Assembly: GCA_016165875.1 (NCBI GenBank)
Contig: JABBOT010000004.1
Coordinates: forward strand, 13,207,672 to 13,271,671
Reading direction: 5' to 3'
Source of the DNA: Acanthopleura granulata
Lineage: Eukaryota > Mollusca > Polyplacophora > Chitonida > Chitonidae
Length of the DNA stretch: 64,000 nt
The position numbers and the translations under genes were made by a program. Under the pieces are notes generated by a model that had not been told where the DNA came from, made no database searches, and saw only the letters and a program-made list of their open reading frames with translations. Below are positions 39,045 to 53,400 of the stretch, in pieces; the first letter of the stretch is position 1; each line of letters begins with the position of its first letter.

Positions 39045-40555
39045 ACATGTATCAAATAAAGTGGTGTTCTGCTACAACCATACAAACATGGACGAAGATG
39101 TGCCACATGGAACATATGGAAAAAGAATTCAGAAGCCAAACTTCAACATCCAATATAAAACATTTATTTACCTCTTGGTAAAAGAACTGCAAGTGAATAT
39201 TACCAAGACGGAGCCTGGTATATAATACCTAGTAAACTTAAAAATCAAGTACAATATACAAACAATTTAAAAATAATATCACAGATTGCGCTATAAATTA
39301 TTGGTACATCCAGAATGCTTCACTCATCACAACGTACCTCTGCGATAGTTTTAGACAGATCAGCACTATCACCTAAGACATCTGCTGTATGTGCTGGAAT
39401 GAGTGTTCCAGTTAGCCACACCTAAACAAGGTACTCACTGTATGCTTCACTAGACAATTAAGCTCAAGTATTGTGTAATTGGTTATTTTCCATGGAGCAT
39501 ACTACTGGAACATGACAAGCTATGTTATCACAAGAGTTAGATTGCCAAGAGCAGTCTTCTTCAATTTAGAACAACTGCTCATATTCAAATTTTTTCACCA
39601 AGTAATAATAATAATTATAAAAATGCATCTAATAATGTACAAAAAACTTGTCAAAAGCTATTCTCCCCATTAACTAACTATGGCAGTTGTTGTTTTTGTT
39701 TTCTATTTTTCAAGATCAGACAATGTAGAGTCTTTGTGAGGTAACATACAACAGTAGATCTAGTGTAAATTTACTCTTCAGGGAATATCTGATTAGCCTT
39801 GTTAAACTTACACATGCAGTTTGAACTTCATTTGTATAGCATGCCACAGATCTTGCAGAGGTACCTTTTGAACAAAGCACTTATGCATCAGAAGAAATCA
39901 CCCATCCCAGCAGCACACTGTGCTTTGTGTGAATTAGATTTGATGATATATGTACATGTATAAATACACCTACTTAACTGTTTCACTCTTCACAATTACG
40001 CTCAATATGGTATTCTTCTCTATGGCACAATTTGCCAAATGTTACATAATAGCATAACATTCAAAATGCTATAACTAACATCATTACAGTCCTTTTCAAT
40101 TCAAACTGAACCATGAATACTACTGTCTGTACAAGGGTGTGCATGGTTTAACCATAACTTTCTATTGTGCATTTAGTATACTCGAAATCTGTCATAACAG
40201 CCTTTACTGTACAAAAACTTTCACATTTACATAAACATTTCAGAAGAAAAATGTTACAGAACATTACAGATCAAAAACATAGTTGCCAAAAAGCTGGTAT
40301 GTATATTATAAATATGAAATAAACATGTCAAAAATACTGTAAATAAATTTAGATCTTATCAACAAGATAGCATGTACTGTTGAACACTGATTGAATTCAA
40401 AACCATCTGTGCATGTGTACAAGTGTTGGCAGAACAAACAAATACTGAATGATTTGTTAGTAATATGATCAATATCACAGTGCCATTAGAATGAAAAGGT
40501 AGTTCCATTCGGAAAAGGAGTCAGCAGAGCAGAGCACATCAAGAATAAGGAAGTA

Positions 40556-41487
40556 TTAAAATTTACTAGCAGGAGATGGAGAAACAATACACATGGCGCC
40601 AGTCAGAATAGCTGCGTTGATAACCCTCTTTTCTGACTCTAAATCACGTCTTGACAAGTTAGTGCCCAGATTTCTGCGGAATTTGGGAACAGACCTTGCC
40701 CTACCTATGATAGGTGAAAAATTCGTCTGAAGCTTTGAGTCGGAACAACGCAATGCAAACTCACTACCATTGTTCCCAGATGTGACCACAGAAGCCCATG
40801 GTTTCTCACCTGGGTGTTTAGGGCTAGGTGGTCGACATGGGGGTGGACTATACTGAGATCTGCTGTAATTTTTTGCCTTATTACCAAAGTCCTTATTAGT
40901 TCTTGTGGAGCAGACATTTGCTTGAGTACATGGTTCTGTGGACCCAATCACCTTAAGGGGGATACAGCTTGGAGCCAGCTGTGTGTTTGATGATTGTCGA
41001 ACAATTCTGTCACTGGCCAGCCAACTTGCAACACTGTAGCCACTATTAACATGGTCAATTAATTTGGGTGTGATTGGGTTACGGGCACTGACTGGCCTGG
41101 ACAGAGAGAATGGCTCTGGGGGAGGGGAAGGTAGAGTTAGGCTCAGCTGTTTCTGAATAGTGTCTTCATCTTGCACACTTTTCAGTGGCAACCAATAACA
41201 CTCCGGTTTTTCAATCTGATGGACTACTTCTGGTGGGCTCTGAATTTGGCCCAACCTGTAGGGCTGGCTGATCTGAGCAGTTGGCAGGACCAGTACAGGT
41301 CCTTTCTCCTTCTCATTATGTCTTTCGGTTTTGAGACGCTTGGTGACTGCTTGATTGATATATTCACAGCAGCTTTCTCCTTCTTCTTTTACCTGAGCTG
41401 ATACAACAAGACCGTGCTTGTCACGCTTGAGAATCACCCCACCACATTTGACACACATGCCTGCCCGAGTCCCGCGGGAGAAGTTAC
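40556..41487 (-). CDS. Alternative C-terminal exon of the tubulin glycylase
   Basis: Open exon after the acceptor ATTAACAG (41,488-41,489), starting in phase 1 and ending at TAA (40,556-40,558), 932 nt. A donor CCG/GTGTCT inside the last exon of the short isoform (exon end at 44,513) has matching phase. The join would rebuild a Gly codon and replace the final residues VWVNPYV with a 310-residue tail beginning NFSRGTRAGMCVKCGG. The tail is basic, Ser/Pro-rich and mostly disordered-looking, with runs such as SPPPEPFSLSRP and SPPPCRPPSPKHP and one CVKC pair. I know no family for it. It could instead be the last exon of a separate gene. Confidence 0.55.
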
Positions 41488-44486
41488 CTGTTAATGATGA
41501 ATATTGGTATTAGTAACAGCACAAAGCGACAGATCAGATAAGCAGGTTAATTATCAAACAAGGAAGAAAAAACATTAGTGAGATGTCCAACATAGATTTA
41601 CAGAGGACCCCTTACAATGCCAGGTAAAGATTTATTACTGTGTAATATGATAACACATAAATGATTCAAAAGACACTTTTAAAAGACTTCAATACATCAC
41701 ATAAAATGATAGTATTTTTGATTTTCTCTTCCATTTATAGTGTATAGATACAAGTATTTTATAAACAATTTTAACAGAAGCCACAGATTTGAGAAACTCC
41801 ATGTTAAATGACAGTGCTGACAAATGTAAAGACTGTGAAGTTTGGAACATGAAAATAAGCCAGATTCTATCACAACTGCATACCAACACCGATCAATTGT
41901 CTGTAATAGGCTCGAGTTTCGTAGCTGCTATGCACTGTGCAACCCACAGAGGTTTGCCTCCAATTTTTTGGAAATAGATGCCATAATTAGAATCTGGCTC
42001 ATGACATGCAACCACTTGTTAGGTTTCTGGCAGAAATTAATATAACAATGTTAGACAACAAAAAGATCACTTCACAGATAGAAAGACAAAAAAGATGAGG
42101 TATTAAATACACTAAACAATATGTATTGTTGTCCTAACAGCAAAACACGGAGAAACCAAATCCCTGCATCGTGTTTGATAGTAAACTAAGTTCTGAAGTG
42201 GTAAACGCAACAAGAGAACAGCATGCCTGAAATTAATGACAATCAATAACTATCACCAGTCTCTCAATGCTAACAACAGCTGATTAAATACACCTGAGAC
42301 TATGTTTGGTGTCATTTAAGTCTATTAACCAGTCAGATGTCTGGTCTCATATGTTTTGCATCGACATTTGTGACTCGCATGACAGCATGTTTTCAACGCA
42401 TTACACAGTGACTACAGAGCTCAAAACGAACACCAATGCTGTATCTTCTAATATCTCTCGAACGGCTTTCATGCAAATATTATTGAACACATCAAAATTA
42501 CCTATGTGCTAGATACATATGGTATAACTACCTTTATTACAGTGCAAAACAGCTGGGTTTTGCAAAACAAGCAATCTATATATACTTATTCTATAAGCAG
42601 TGTATCAGGTTTGGGTTAATGGACTAAACTGAGATTGTTACCATTGACTGAAATCAGGCATGACTTCACTCTCTGCAAGTGAAGGTATCAAGGTAGCCCT
42701 GTAACATATTTCACTTCTGTTATGAAACTTACTTTGTCCCAATTGGCAAGACATACCAAGAAACTGTTAGTTTCAAGCAGGATAATATAAATGCAATATA
42801 TATTGATGGTAAATGAAATCTTTCCAGAAGAATCTCAGGGTCATCAGGGTTTAATGTGTTGCTTACTGTCATGCCTAAACACTACTTCTTTCATTAATAA
42901 CATAAGTAATTTTACTCTGCCCATAAGTGTTCTAGTACATTTAAAAATATATATCCTAAACTCAATCTAAACTTAGAGGCAAATCTACCTCCTACCTCAA
43001 GCCTTTGATCTCTAATGTACTGTGCAGCCATTTTACTACGTCATTTTCCTGGTTTCCGTATGTTGGGAACCAGACTGACAGCAAAAAGATTTAAAAAGTT
43101 ATGAGATGGCAAATGAACACACGGTAAGGCTGAAATGTCCTATCCTGTTGGGAGAACATTAATCATGTCTGACCTTGACATGCACAGAATAATGTTTCCC
43201 CCTGCTTTTCTCAAGGATCTATGTTTGTCACTCTTAGAGAACATCTGGCATACAAGACATCATGAAACAAAGGACAACGGGGAGGGGAGCCATCCTGAAC
43301 ACAAATGACCTTACATCAGAAATCATTTGTCAAAATGGAAAAGTTCAATAAATTCAAAATTAATATGTGATGTGGGCAATTTTTCCCATTCGCAATGAAA
43401 ATATTTTACTTAGATTTGAAAATAAGGCCGAGCCGACATTTTGGGGGAAGATGGCCACTCAATACACACAAGTCTAGATTCAGCCATTCCTGACGTAAAC
43501 CCAAAGACAGGTGAAGTGGGTCACGATTGATCCTAAACTTTAACATCTAGAGACCTATCTCTCAAAGAAAGCACCTGTTCCTCAGTCACTTATCAGTATG
43601 TACACTGAGCAGTGTTATTCTTTGTGACATGCTCTTTTGGATCTGTTTAATATCTGACACAAACTGGTTATTTGGTAAATACAGGTAAGAGCTTAGTATA
43701 TATATCACTAATTAAATGCACAACATCAACAGAGGAACATGCAAGTTTCAGAAAGATTAAGCGATCAGTGAAGAGCAGAATCTACACAGCTGTGCGTGCA
43801 AGCGGGATTGTGTCGAGTAAACCTACTCATAAAACCTGGACCTTTATAATGGGGAGTTTCACCAGTGCACCACAAGAGGTCTTAGTGCCAATCACTTTCA
43901 CCGAATGCTTCTTGCGTCGTCGCCTTCCTTTAAGTACAAAAACTAAGAGTTGAATAACCAGCAGCAAAATGTCAGCAGCAGTGTTAATTCTGACCTTTCG
44001 GTCGTATGTTGGCAATACAGCAAGCATAACCACTTCCTAAATGTTTGTCATGTATGCTCAACTTGCTTTAGAGAGTGTGTAGTAGGTGTATGAGACGAGG
44101 CTTAGGTTCTTTGATCATATAACATATTATATTACATTATATCAATAAAATTCACATTCAATAATGAAAAAAAAAAAAAAAAAGAACATGACAAGACAGT
44201 GTCTGTTGCCTTCTTTCTGCATATATCTACATACCATAAGCAAAATGCTCACATGTGATAGGGTATGGTAATGTGGCTGATAACAACAGGGGAGACAATT
44301 GTGTCAATGATCACACGTCATGGCACGCCAGTGAAAGAGAATACATACTCTCATTTCTAACACATCATAAAAAAACATTATCTACAGCTCATTTGGGATA
44401 CAAATGCATAATTTACCAAAAACCCATGTAGGAGTATCTGTTAAATCAGGAACTGAATCCACCAGTGCCTCCACAACCACATATTT

Positions 44487-47400
44487 TCACACATATGGGT
44501 TCACCCAGACACCGGAGGAGCTGGGAGGGCCTAAATTACCAGGTGAAAATACATACGGATTAATTACAGGTCTTTGATTGAAATACTTTAGTCTTGTCCC
44601 TCCCCCTTTATATTCTATATTCATATCTGCATAAGGAAGGCTAGGCAACTTAATCATCACCTCTGGCCTCCGAGGTTGATGAGTTTGCTTTTTTGATGGG
44701 CGGAGACGACGTATTTTAGGGGGCAAAGGGAATGAGTTTTGTTTACCACTAGGCACATGTTGTTTATCGAAGTTACCTTTAACTGGTGCCGAGGTAGAGG
44801 ACTGACCCTGCAGAGTTTTGCTATCGACTGTATTCACTTGCAATGTCTGTTGCTCCTTTTGTCCTTGACCTGTGTTCACAACTGGGTAGTTATTGGCTAC
44901 AGATGTTCGTGACACAATTCTCCTGCCACCTGTAATTGTGTACATAGAGGTAGGGGAGGCCAGAGGCTTGGACACCCCATTGCTCTGTGAGATGACAGAC
45001 TGGGACACAGTCCTATCCCGCTTCTCCTTCCACGTTGCTTCTGACTTTGTTGTTCCGGCACTCTTTCGGGCTTGCTGACTGCCATCCTGGCTGACCTTGG
45101 AAGCTGTCTTCAAAGGACTTGGCTGTGACTTTCTCTTGGCCAAATCCCTTGTGGCTGAGGGACTCTTGCTGGGAGGATTTGATGTTTTTGGTTCAGGCAG
45201 GTCAGTTGTTCCTGCTACTTCTTCATCTGACTTGGCCTCATCTTTCTCAGGAGCTTTCATCATTTTCTCCATGTCAAGCTTCTCCTCCTGAGAAACACTT
45301 TCATGCAATCTACTACAGGAAGATTCTGAGCTTTTGACAGGTGGCGGTGGCTTGATGCCCTGTCCATCAACTGACAGATTTAACCCAATGTAGGGGGGAA
45401 CTGTCACTGGGGACTGTTTGTAAGCCAACTCAAACCTCCCCGTGTCAGCATTCTTGTCAAATCGACGATCAACTACAACTGAAATACGAGTATGGAGGAA
45501 ATTAATCACTTTTGGAGAAGGGCAGAAATCAATATATTCTATACTCCATGGGAAACTGTTTGAAACAAGAAAATGGCAAAACCACTGTAAAAGATTGTAA
45601 CAAGGCAATAATATTCTTAATATTCATACCAAAGATGACTAACAAATTCATATTATTTCAAGGACAAGTGTCTGTCCTTCCAAGATTTGGGTCAAAAGGT
45701 TTTTTTACCTTTGACAGTGTCTTCCAGAACATTGGCACAAAGTTCTGCAGTGATGGCAGTACTGGCTTCCATGCTAGGACTACAGTTGATCTCTATCAAC
45801 CATGGTTTGTAGTCTTCTGTTAGCATAAAGTCAGCTCCATACAGCTCAAATGAGAACTGAAATCATAAGCACATTACTTTGAGCATACACTGATTATAGC
45901 ATTAACCCAATTCAGAAGGTATAAATTTCAAGCAATTGTCATTCCAAGATCATTTCATTTGGCAGCTCTGTGCAACTCAAAGGAAAACTGTAGGCAAGAA
46001 CACACTGTTATGACACAGTGTTAACACTGGTGATAACAATAAAACCAATTCAGTAGACTTAAATTTCAAGTAATTGTCATTCCATTTAGCTTTGAGAATG
46101 AGGCACCAGTATTTAAGTAGCTGCAAAATTTGAAATTATATTTTCTGGCTACTGGAAGAGTAACTGTTACCTTTCTGTACTCTACAAGATCTTGAGTGGC
46201 CAGCAGGGCACAGACGATAGCTTTCTTCATACCAGGATAGATCAACTCCTCCCACTGATGACCTTGGTGACGTTTGCTGTAATACAGCCATATAATGTTG
46301 TAGGTTTACAGATATCCTTGCTTTCTAAACATCATGCCTTTAAACCTTATTCAATTATTTAACTTCATCTATTCATGCAATATTACTGTTTTCAGTTTTT
46401 CATGATGTCTTGTTTTGTCTGATATTAAAATGAAAATGCAGAACTAAAATACATGCAGATGAACTTGTACATTTAATTTCAAGACAACATCAAAATTCTG
46501 GAGTAATGAATGTGAAGCCTTAGAAAAATGGCAATTCAAAAAGCTAAGTATTTTTCAAATTTTATAATAAATAATATTTTAGCAGTTCTGGTGTGTCTGT
46601 GAACATACTTGAGGAACTCCTTGAACTCATAATGACTCCACATGTTCTCCTGCGGAAGCATGGTGGATCTTGGGCCATTCTTGTAGTTCTTTTGAATGGC
46701 ATTGTTGGACAGGTGGATTGACCTGCAGTAGCAAGGGTGTGATCAGTGAAATCAAAAGAGGGGTTAGCACAAATTCCAATATTGTCTCAAAATTAATGCT
46801 GAATCATGAAATATTACTGCTTCTTGTGAATAGTACAGCTCTGCACAAACACACTGCATTGTCTGAATCAAGAATTAAGCTTCCAAACAATGGTAAAAAG
46901 TCTTACTGAATCTTACAGGATTATAATACATATACCAAAAAATGCTATAATCTATACTTTTCATAGAAGTCAGAGTGATAACAGCTCTTTAGTGTCTATC
47001 TGAAGATGATAACACCTGTAGCAATGTGTATTTATCATAAATTTATTTATTTATCTGATCGGTGTTTCACGCTGTAATAAAGAATACTGCCCTTACTGAC
47101 TGGTTGCTGGCATATCAACACCAGTGCTATAACTTCCTTGGCCACTGGTCACCCCTTCCTCCTGCCTACTAACAAAGTTGATCCATAAGCTATTAAAATT
47201 TAAGACATACTCATCAAACTTGTCCAGTGTGTATTCCTGCGAGCAGAACCTCAGATAGCAATCCTGATAGAACCAAAGAGTGAGGGGATTCCAATCAGTA
47301 ACCAAGAACCACTGCCTGATGTCAAACTTGGTGTTGTAAATCAACAATGGTCGCTCTGGTAATGAAATACACAAGAATTACTGATTTTAATAAATATCAC

Positions 47401-50400
47401 AAAAAATTATTACAAGGTATGAGAATGTTTAAGATTAGGTTCGATGTTGAGTTCAAATTTGAAAGGAACATCCCATTTGTATTGATGTATTTGAGAGTTC
47501 ATGATGGTGACAACAAACAAATAAACAAAATGACAACTTTTACGGTAAACACATGATGTGGAACTACTTAATACAATGGTAAAATGATTTTATGAGGAGC
47601 AAAATAGCATGGAGAATAATGAACTCACCAATATACTTCTGGACAACAAATTTCCCTTCTTTCTTCATGACATGAGAATCAACCAGTTTCAGCATTTCTT
47701 CAAGTTTGGCATAACACACGATTCCTGCAAACGTATTTGAATGCCACGATAACACAGACACATGTCTCACTTGTTTTCTTTAAATCTGACAGTTTTACAA
47801 GGGTGCAATGTACAGTCAATGCCAATGGTGAGAATGGTTGGGACGGTGATGCATAGCGCTGATTTAGTAAGTACTGATCAACATCAAATGCACATGGTGT
47901 GAAGATCAAGTAAATAATAAAGATGGTGGACAAGAGCTGTCATTGCTGAATAAAACAGAAGATCTAACTGGCAAAAAAATTGGTTTAGAGTACAAATGTT
48001 GATGTTTTCTTTGTTCATATGAAAAAAAGGATAAAGGCTGGCTTATTCTATTGTTGTTTTCTATCATGTCAGTAATCTGACAGTGACAACACACACGACA
48101 GCCATTACTCTTTATGTTGAATTTACAAGCGGAGCCAACTGATGCCTCTAGTGACTTTGAAGACAAGATAATTTGCAAAGCCATTCTAATACAAACTATT
48201 AGGGGGTTACCCTATACCAGCCAGCACAAACAGGGTTATCATCACTGTTGTTTATGTTCATCATGCTGGGCTGGTGACTGGGTTCCCATCAGACCATGCG
48301 CCCTTTGTAAGCCTACACCCTGGATTTCTCTATGTCCTTGGGTGGCGAGTTTATTGTGTGGGTTACACTTTATAGTCACATGTGTTTATTCAGGATTAGA
48401 CAATCAAAGTTAGCACTGCCTCTTACAGAAGGACGCGGCATCTGTCTGTGGATATACCGTATGTATTGTTAGTCACACATACTAACAAGGAATCTGACAT
48501 GTTTCAAATTAATTTCAGGCCAGTTAACAGATCGGTTGTGAATGAAAAGTAATAAATTTAATACACAGATATGTACCTCTGCCTCTTGACTTTGCTCCAG
48601 GCTTGACAATCCACACATTTTTGGATCCATCCATTTCCAGCTGAGGGCTGTGAGTTTTCAGACGATTGAGCAGACTTTCACACTGCGCAATCATCTCTAT
48701 TGGAACACTGGAGATCACACCGCCTTCACTGTAAGAGGTAAATATCACAAACATGATACCCTGATGCATAACAGAATGATTTCCACAATTTTCTTAATGT
48801 AATGTTACTTAAATGTAAGTCTTAAATTTGTTTGTTAAAGTTCAACTTACAATCCTATATACAGACATATTTTGTAAAGCCAATGGGGCTCATCTTAAGG
48901 AGCAGTGGCAACTTCTTTCCATGGCAACACTTCCTGAAGAGAGAAGCCGTGGCAGCATCTGTTCATGGCAAAACATGGTAAATGCATTTAACATAATGTT
49001 GCACCAGCCTTGTCAGTCAGGCCCATGAAGGTTAAACCCTGCAAGCTACACAGCAGTGTTAAAGGACTAAATCTACATGTACATAACACATGTCTTCTCT
49101 CAAAGCTTGGATCAGCAAATACAAGAGAGAAAAAATGAAGGATATTAAATACACTTACTGAGCCAGTATATAGAACCACTGTATTAATTGATTCCAGTTG
49201 TGAGGCGAAAGTTCTTTAGTCTGAAAAAGAAATTAAATTAAAAAATGAAAATATATCTGAAGAGCCCACAGAAAGGGATATGATAGCTTTTATAGATTAA
49301 AAGAAACACCAGCACTGCCTGAGAAAAGACAGCTGAGTACATCAAGAGTTTGTTGAAAATGACCCCAAAAAGCCTATAAAAGGTGCGAAAGTGATGAAAC
49401 ATTACCAAATCAGGGGCTTTTGGGCCAATAAACACACAGTTAAACCTATGTAAGTATATAAACAAGAGAAAACGTAAATGTATGAACTCTTGGATCACTT
49501 ACACTGTCTCGGTCATCTATGTCATCATGATTTTTAGATCGTAAAAACTGTTCACATTCTGATATAGAGTTCTCCAATGCCTTCAATGGCACAATCACAG
49601 GTTTCTTCTTTTTTTTCTTTTCTTCAGCCTTTGCTTTGCTAGCTGCAGACCAAAACAATGTGTGTTGCATTAACAGATCAGTGTAGTCAAATCTTTTTTA
49701 AATATTTCAATTCCTGATTTTCTTTGATGTATTGTTAATGAGTTATATCCTCACAGGGTGCTTCCTTTATCAGAACTTGAATACCAGTCAAATATTATCT
49801 GGGTATGATGCAGAGTTTAATCACATTTACTAACTCACATTTCAGAGGATGCATTTCACATGAGTTGATAGCTTCTGATTGTTTCTGTTTTTGATTTCAC
49901 TTCTATTTATTAATTCCTAAGTCTTACATTTTGGAGTCAAAGATGGATCATCTACCGCTTTCATATGTTCACAAACTGTGTCCTCGCTACCTTCTTCCAT
50001 TAGCTTGTCACATTCTGGATTGTCACATTTCTGTGGGACTGGAGCAGCAACATTTTCATCTGATTGACTGGGTTTTATTTCCTCTTTCTTTTCCAATTCT
50101 GACCCTTCCTTAGACTGTTTGAGGACTAATTTGATGATATTTATACATGATGTAAGTCTGTAGTCATCTGTATAAAAAAGAAAAAGATTTAAGTCCATAA
50201 ATACAGGGTAATGTGGCGAATCTGTCGAAATCTGTGTGCAAACACATTTGTCATTCAAATTCGTAACGCCATTCAGCAGACCTTTCAGAATATACCAGAA
50301 ACCATTACATTTAGCAAATCTGTAATAATAAATAAATTGCTGAAAATTAGTTTATAAAGGAGGCATGTTATTACAGTAAAACTTGTCTAAATGGACAACG

Positions 50401-53400
50401 TATGGTTCCACAAAGAAAATTTCGGTTTTTACAAGATGTCAGTTTGTTGAATATACCATGTGCAATAACGACACTTATCGGTACTTTTTGGTACACAGCT
50501 TACAAATGTGTCACTACTAAGCAAAGTTCTGTGCAAGAAAGCAAGGTGAATTAAGTTTGTTTTTCGGCCCCAACTTTCATTTCTTTACATGCATGGAGGA
50601 ATAGGCCTACCAGTAGGTCATATCGGCAATTTGTTTTATACTTGTCAAGTCAAAGTAAAACTGTTTCCATGTTAGGATATCCCTGAAAGTAAATTTCCCA
50701 ACAGTGTGTGTCAGTTTAGGACTCATAAGATTGAATTAGTTGAACTTCATCAATCAGAGACTCATTTCCACACGACATTGCTTAGCAGATCGGTCAGCCA
50801 TGCTTGATGTAGTGAAATTTGGCAAATACTACGACCATAAAGTGGAGTATTTATTGATATCCTAAATTTCTCAGTGTTATCTCAGCTAACAGTGTGTGCA
50901 GTGTTCCAAAATCAACTTCAAGAGAATGTCTTCATCGTTTAGTGAACTGTTCACTAAGAGGATTATCCCCTTTTCTGATAACACCTTTCTGTCCTCCAGT
51001 GGTGATAATGGCAAAGGGTAGAAGCAGTCAGTTTGCATCATGCTGTGTTGGATTATTCAGTGCGCTATTACATGGACTAGATACAATGGGGACTGGAAAT
51101 CCCTGTTTCTATTCAGAATAGACATGTGTCAGTGTATTCAACAAAAATAACATGGGTTGTAAAGGTTGATAAAAAGTGGACCATGCGCCATGGTCGCTAT
51201 TGACAAGATTTCGCATTTTAGAGGTGTCGGTGTTGGCAAGTTTCACTGTATTGAGAAATAAGCAACAAACTGATGATGAAACCATCAATATTCATCAAGG
51301 CAAAACATGCACAACTGATGTTCATTTGTTCATTTGCAGACTGATAATCATTCTCAACAGTAACAGTTTTTTAAATCCATGCACATTATAAAATTTAGAA
51401 ATTGACAGAATCAATTTCAAAGATGAAAACTTAGAAAACTTCCCACACACCAATTATAAAATACTGATTAAAATCTGATGACAAATCTAGGCTTTAGTGG
51501 CTAAATTTCTTATTTACCAATAAAGGCTTCTTTATCTTCATTGTGACTGAGCCTGTAACAACGTGGAAAAAAGACATCTGGGTCTGCTTGCTCATACCAT
51601 GGCACATTCCTCATGTTGACACAAAGACCAACCTTAAACAAACAATACAAAATAGAATTAAGTTCAATGAAGAACTTTATACAAAATCAGTTATCTTCGG
51701 AAAAAAAACATAAAAACTACTGTATACTCTTTTTAACCTCAACAATCTCACCTTTGTAGTAAAGGATCCCGCCTTACAGTAATGGTTGACCATTTGTTCT
51801 CGGCCAAGAAAGCGGTAATCAATAGCATCTCGCTTGAGGACCCAGTAAAATGATGGATTAACATTTCGCACCATCCTTGACTGAAAAATACATTTGACTG
51901 ATTAGCATATTCTTATACACAAAGGTATGATACAATATATTTATCATATGCATTCATGACAAGCAAACAGCCTTGCTCTTACATATTGTATAATTTCTCA
52001 TTAACAGATTACACAAGATTTTTTCATAACTATCAGATAAAACACCTTGGTGGATAAATAGGTCGAACTCTGCATTAACAGCCTTCAGAAATCCAATAAA
52101 CCTTTCCACATGATAGAAGATTCCATAATACAGACATATTTATGCCTGGGAGGTGTATTAATGTTCAAATTTCCATCCATCAGAAATCAACCCACCATTA
52201 TACCATAGATGCCTTCATCTTCTTCCCATGGAGGGATTTTAGGCTCCTCTGGTTTATGTCCATCTGAATTTCAGAACAAAGTTGTCATTTGGGAATAAAC
52301 TATGCTGAGAGATATATAGTAGCCTGCCTCATTATTACAAAGTATTGAAAAACAGAAAAAACATGCCCTACCCTAGATCTGTCTTTCATTCTTACTTTCA
52401 AAAATACAATTCTGCACTCTTCCATTCACTTATCTGGAACTCAATCTTTTCCACTATGCTGTCCCCAATATCTAAAAGCTGTACCTTTCAAAAACATGTT
52501 TCCTATAGTCATATAGTAATTCTGGTTTAATATTACCTACGTATTTGGTCACAATTATTTCAAAAGTATCTGGTGCATCAACAGCCAGCCAGGGTTCAAA
52601 GACCGCAATTTCAATTTGAGTCAGCAGTTGAAACCAAGAAGAATTACACCATTAAAAGGGAGACTGAAAACTTGGTTGTTAATCTTAACTTTATTTTTTA
52701 CGTTAATAGTAATTGGAAATAAGTCAGCAACTATCACGAAAAAAAAAGTAGATCTTGATTTAGGAAAGAGCTGCAGAGTCCACTGTGCAACAAAGAGTTG
52801 AAAATTGTGGCTAGCGAAGTTTCGATGCTGTCCGAGTGGGTAAGTTGGTTACATTTGGGCTACTGCGACGTTGTGGTCTGTATTATTTTCCCAAAATGCG
52901 GTGATCTGGATTAAAAAACTACATCAAGGGTACACCCATTTTCGATGCATGCAGCTTTGACACTCTGAGAACAGCACAGGCAACAGAACCAAGTTCCAGG
53001 TTTGTAAATATAACGATTCAGAGCGGTGAACGTGAAGGCTCAGCTGGGTATATGGCCCACAGCTTTCAGAGCTAGCCTTACCCTTACCTCTAAGAAAAAA
53101 GTAACATTCATTTATTCATAACTGATATGGACACAAAAGTCACCATCTCACCATCATCATCAGTACAATCTCCATCATCATCATCATCATCAGCATCATC
53201 TTCATCTTCTTCCAAATTCCGTTTCCTCTTGTGGCCAGGTGGCTTCTTGACAGGCACTGTTAATCTATAGAATTTCTCGATCCAGCCTCGCCGCCGTAAG
53301 CTGTTCCTCACGGCTGAATACCCTCCCTGGATTGTGAACACTTTCCGCAGCTGAAATTAAATTGGTCAGGCAAAACACCACAAATTATTACAAAGTATCA

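Noticed and set aside
43672..44033. Overlapping 93- and 68-codon frames on opposite strands
   Set aside because: No family resemblance, no matching splice phase with the glycylase gene, and basic low-complexity composition on one strand.
53152..53215. CAT/ATC microsatellite
   Set aside because: It lies within a glycylase exon and encodes an Asp-rich acidic stretch typical of this region of TTLL3-like proteins, so it is coding low complexity.
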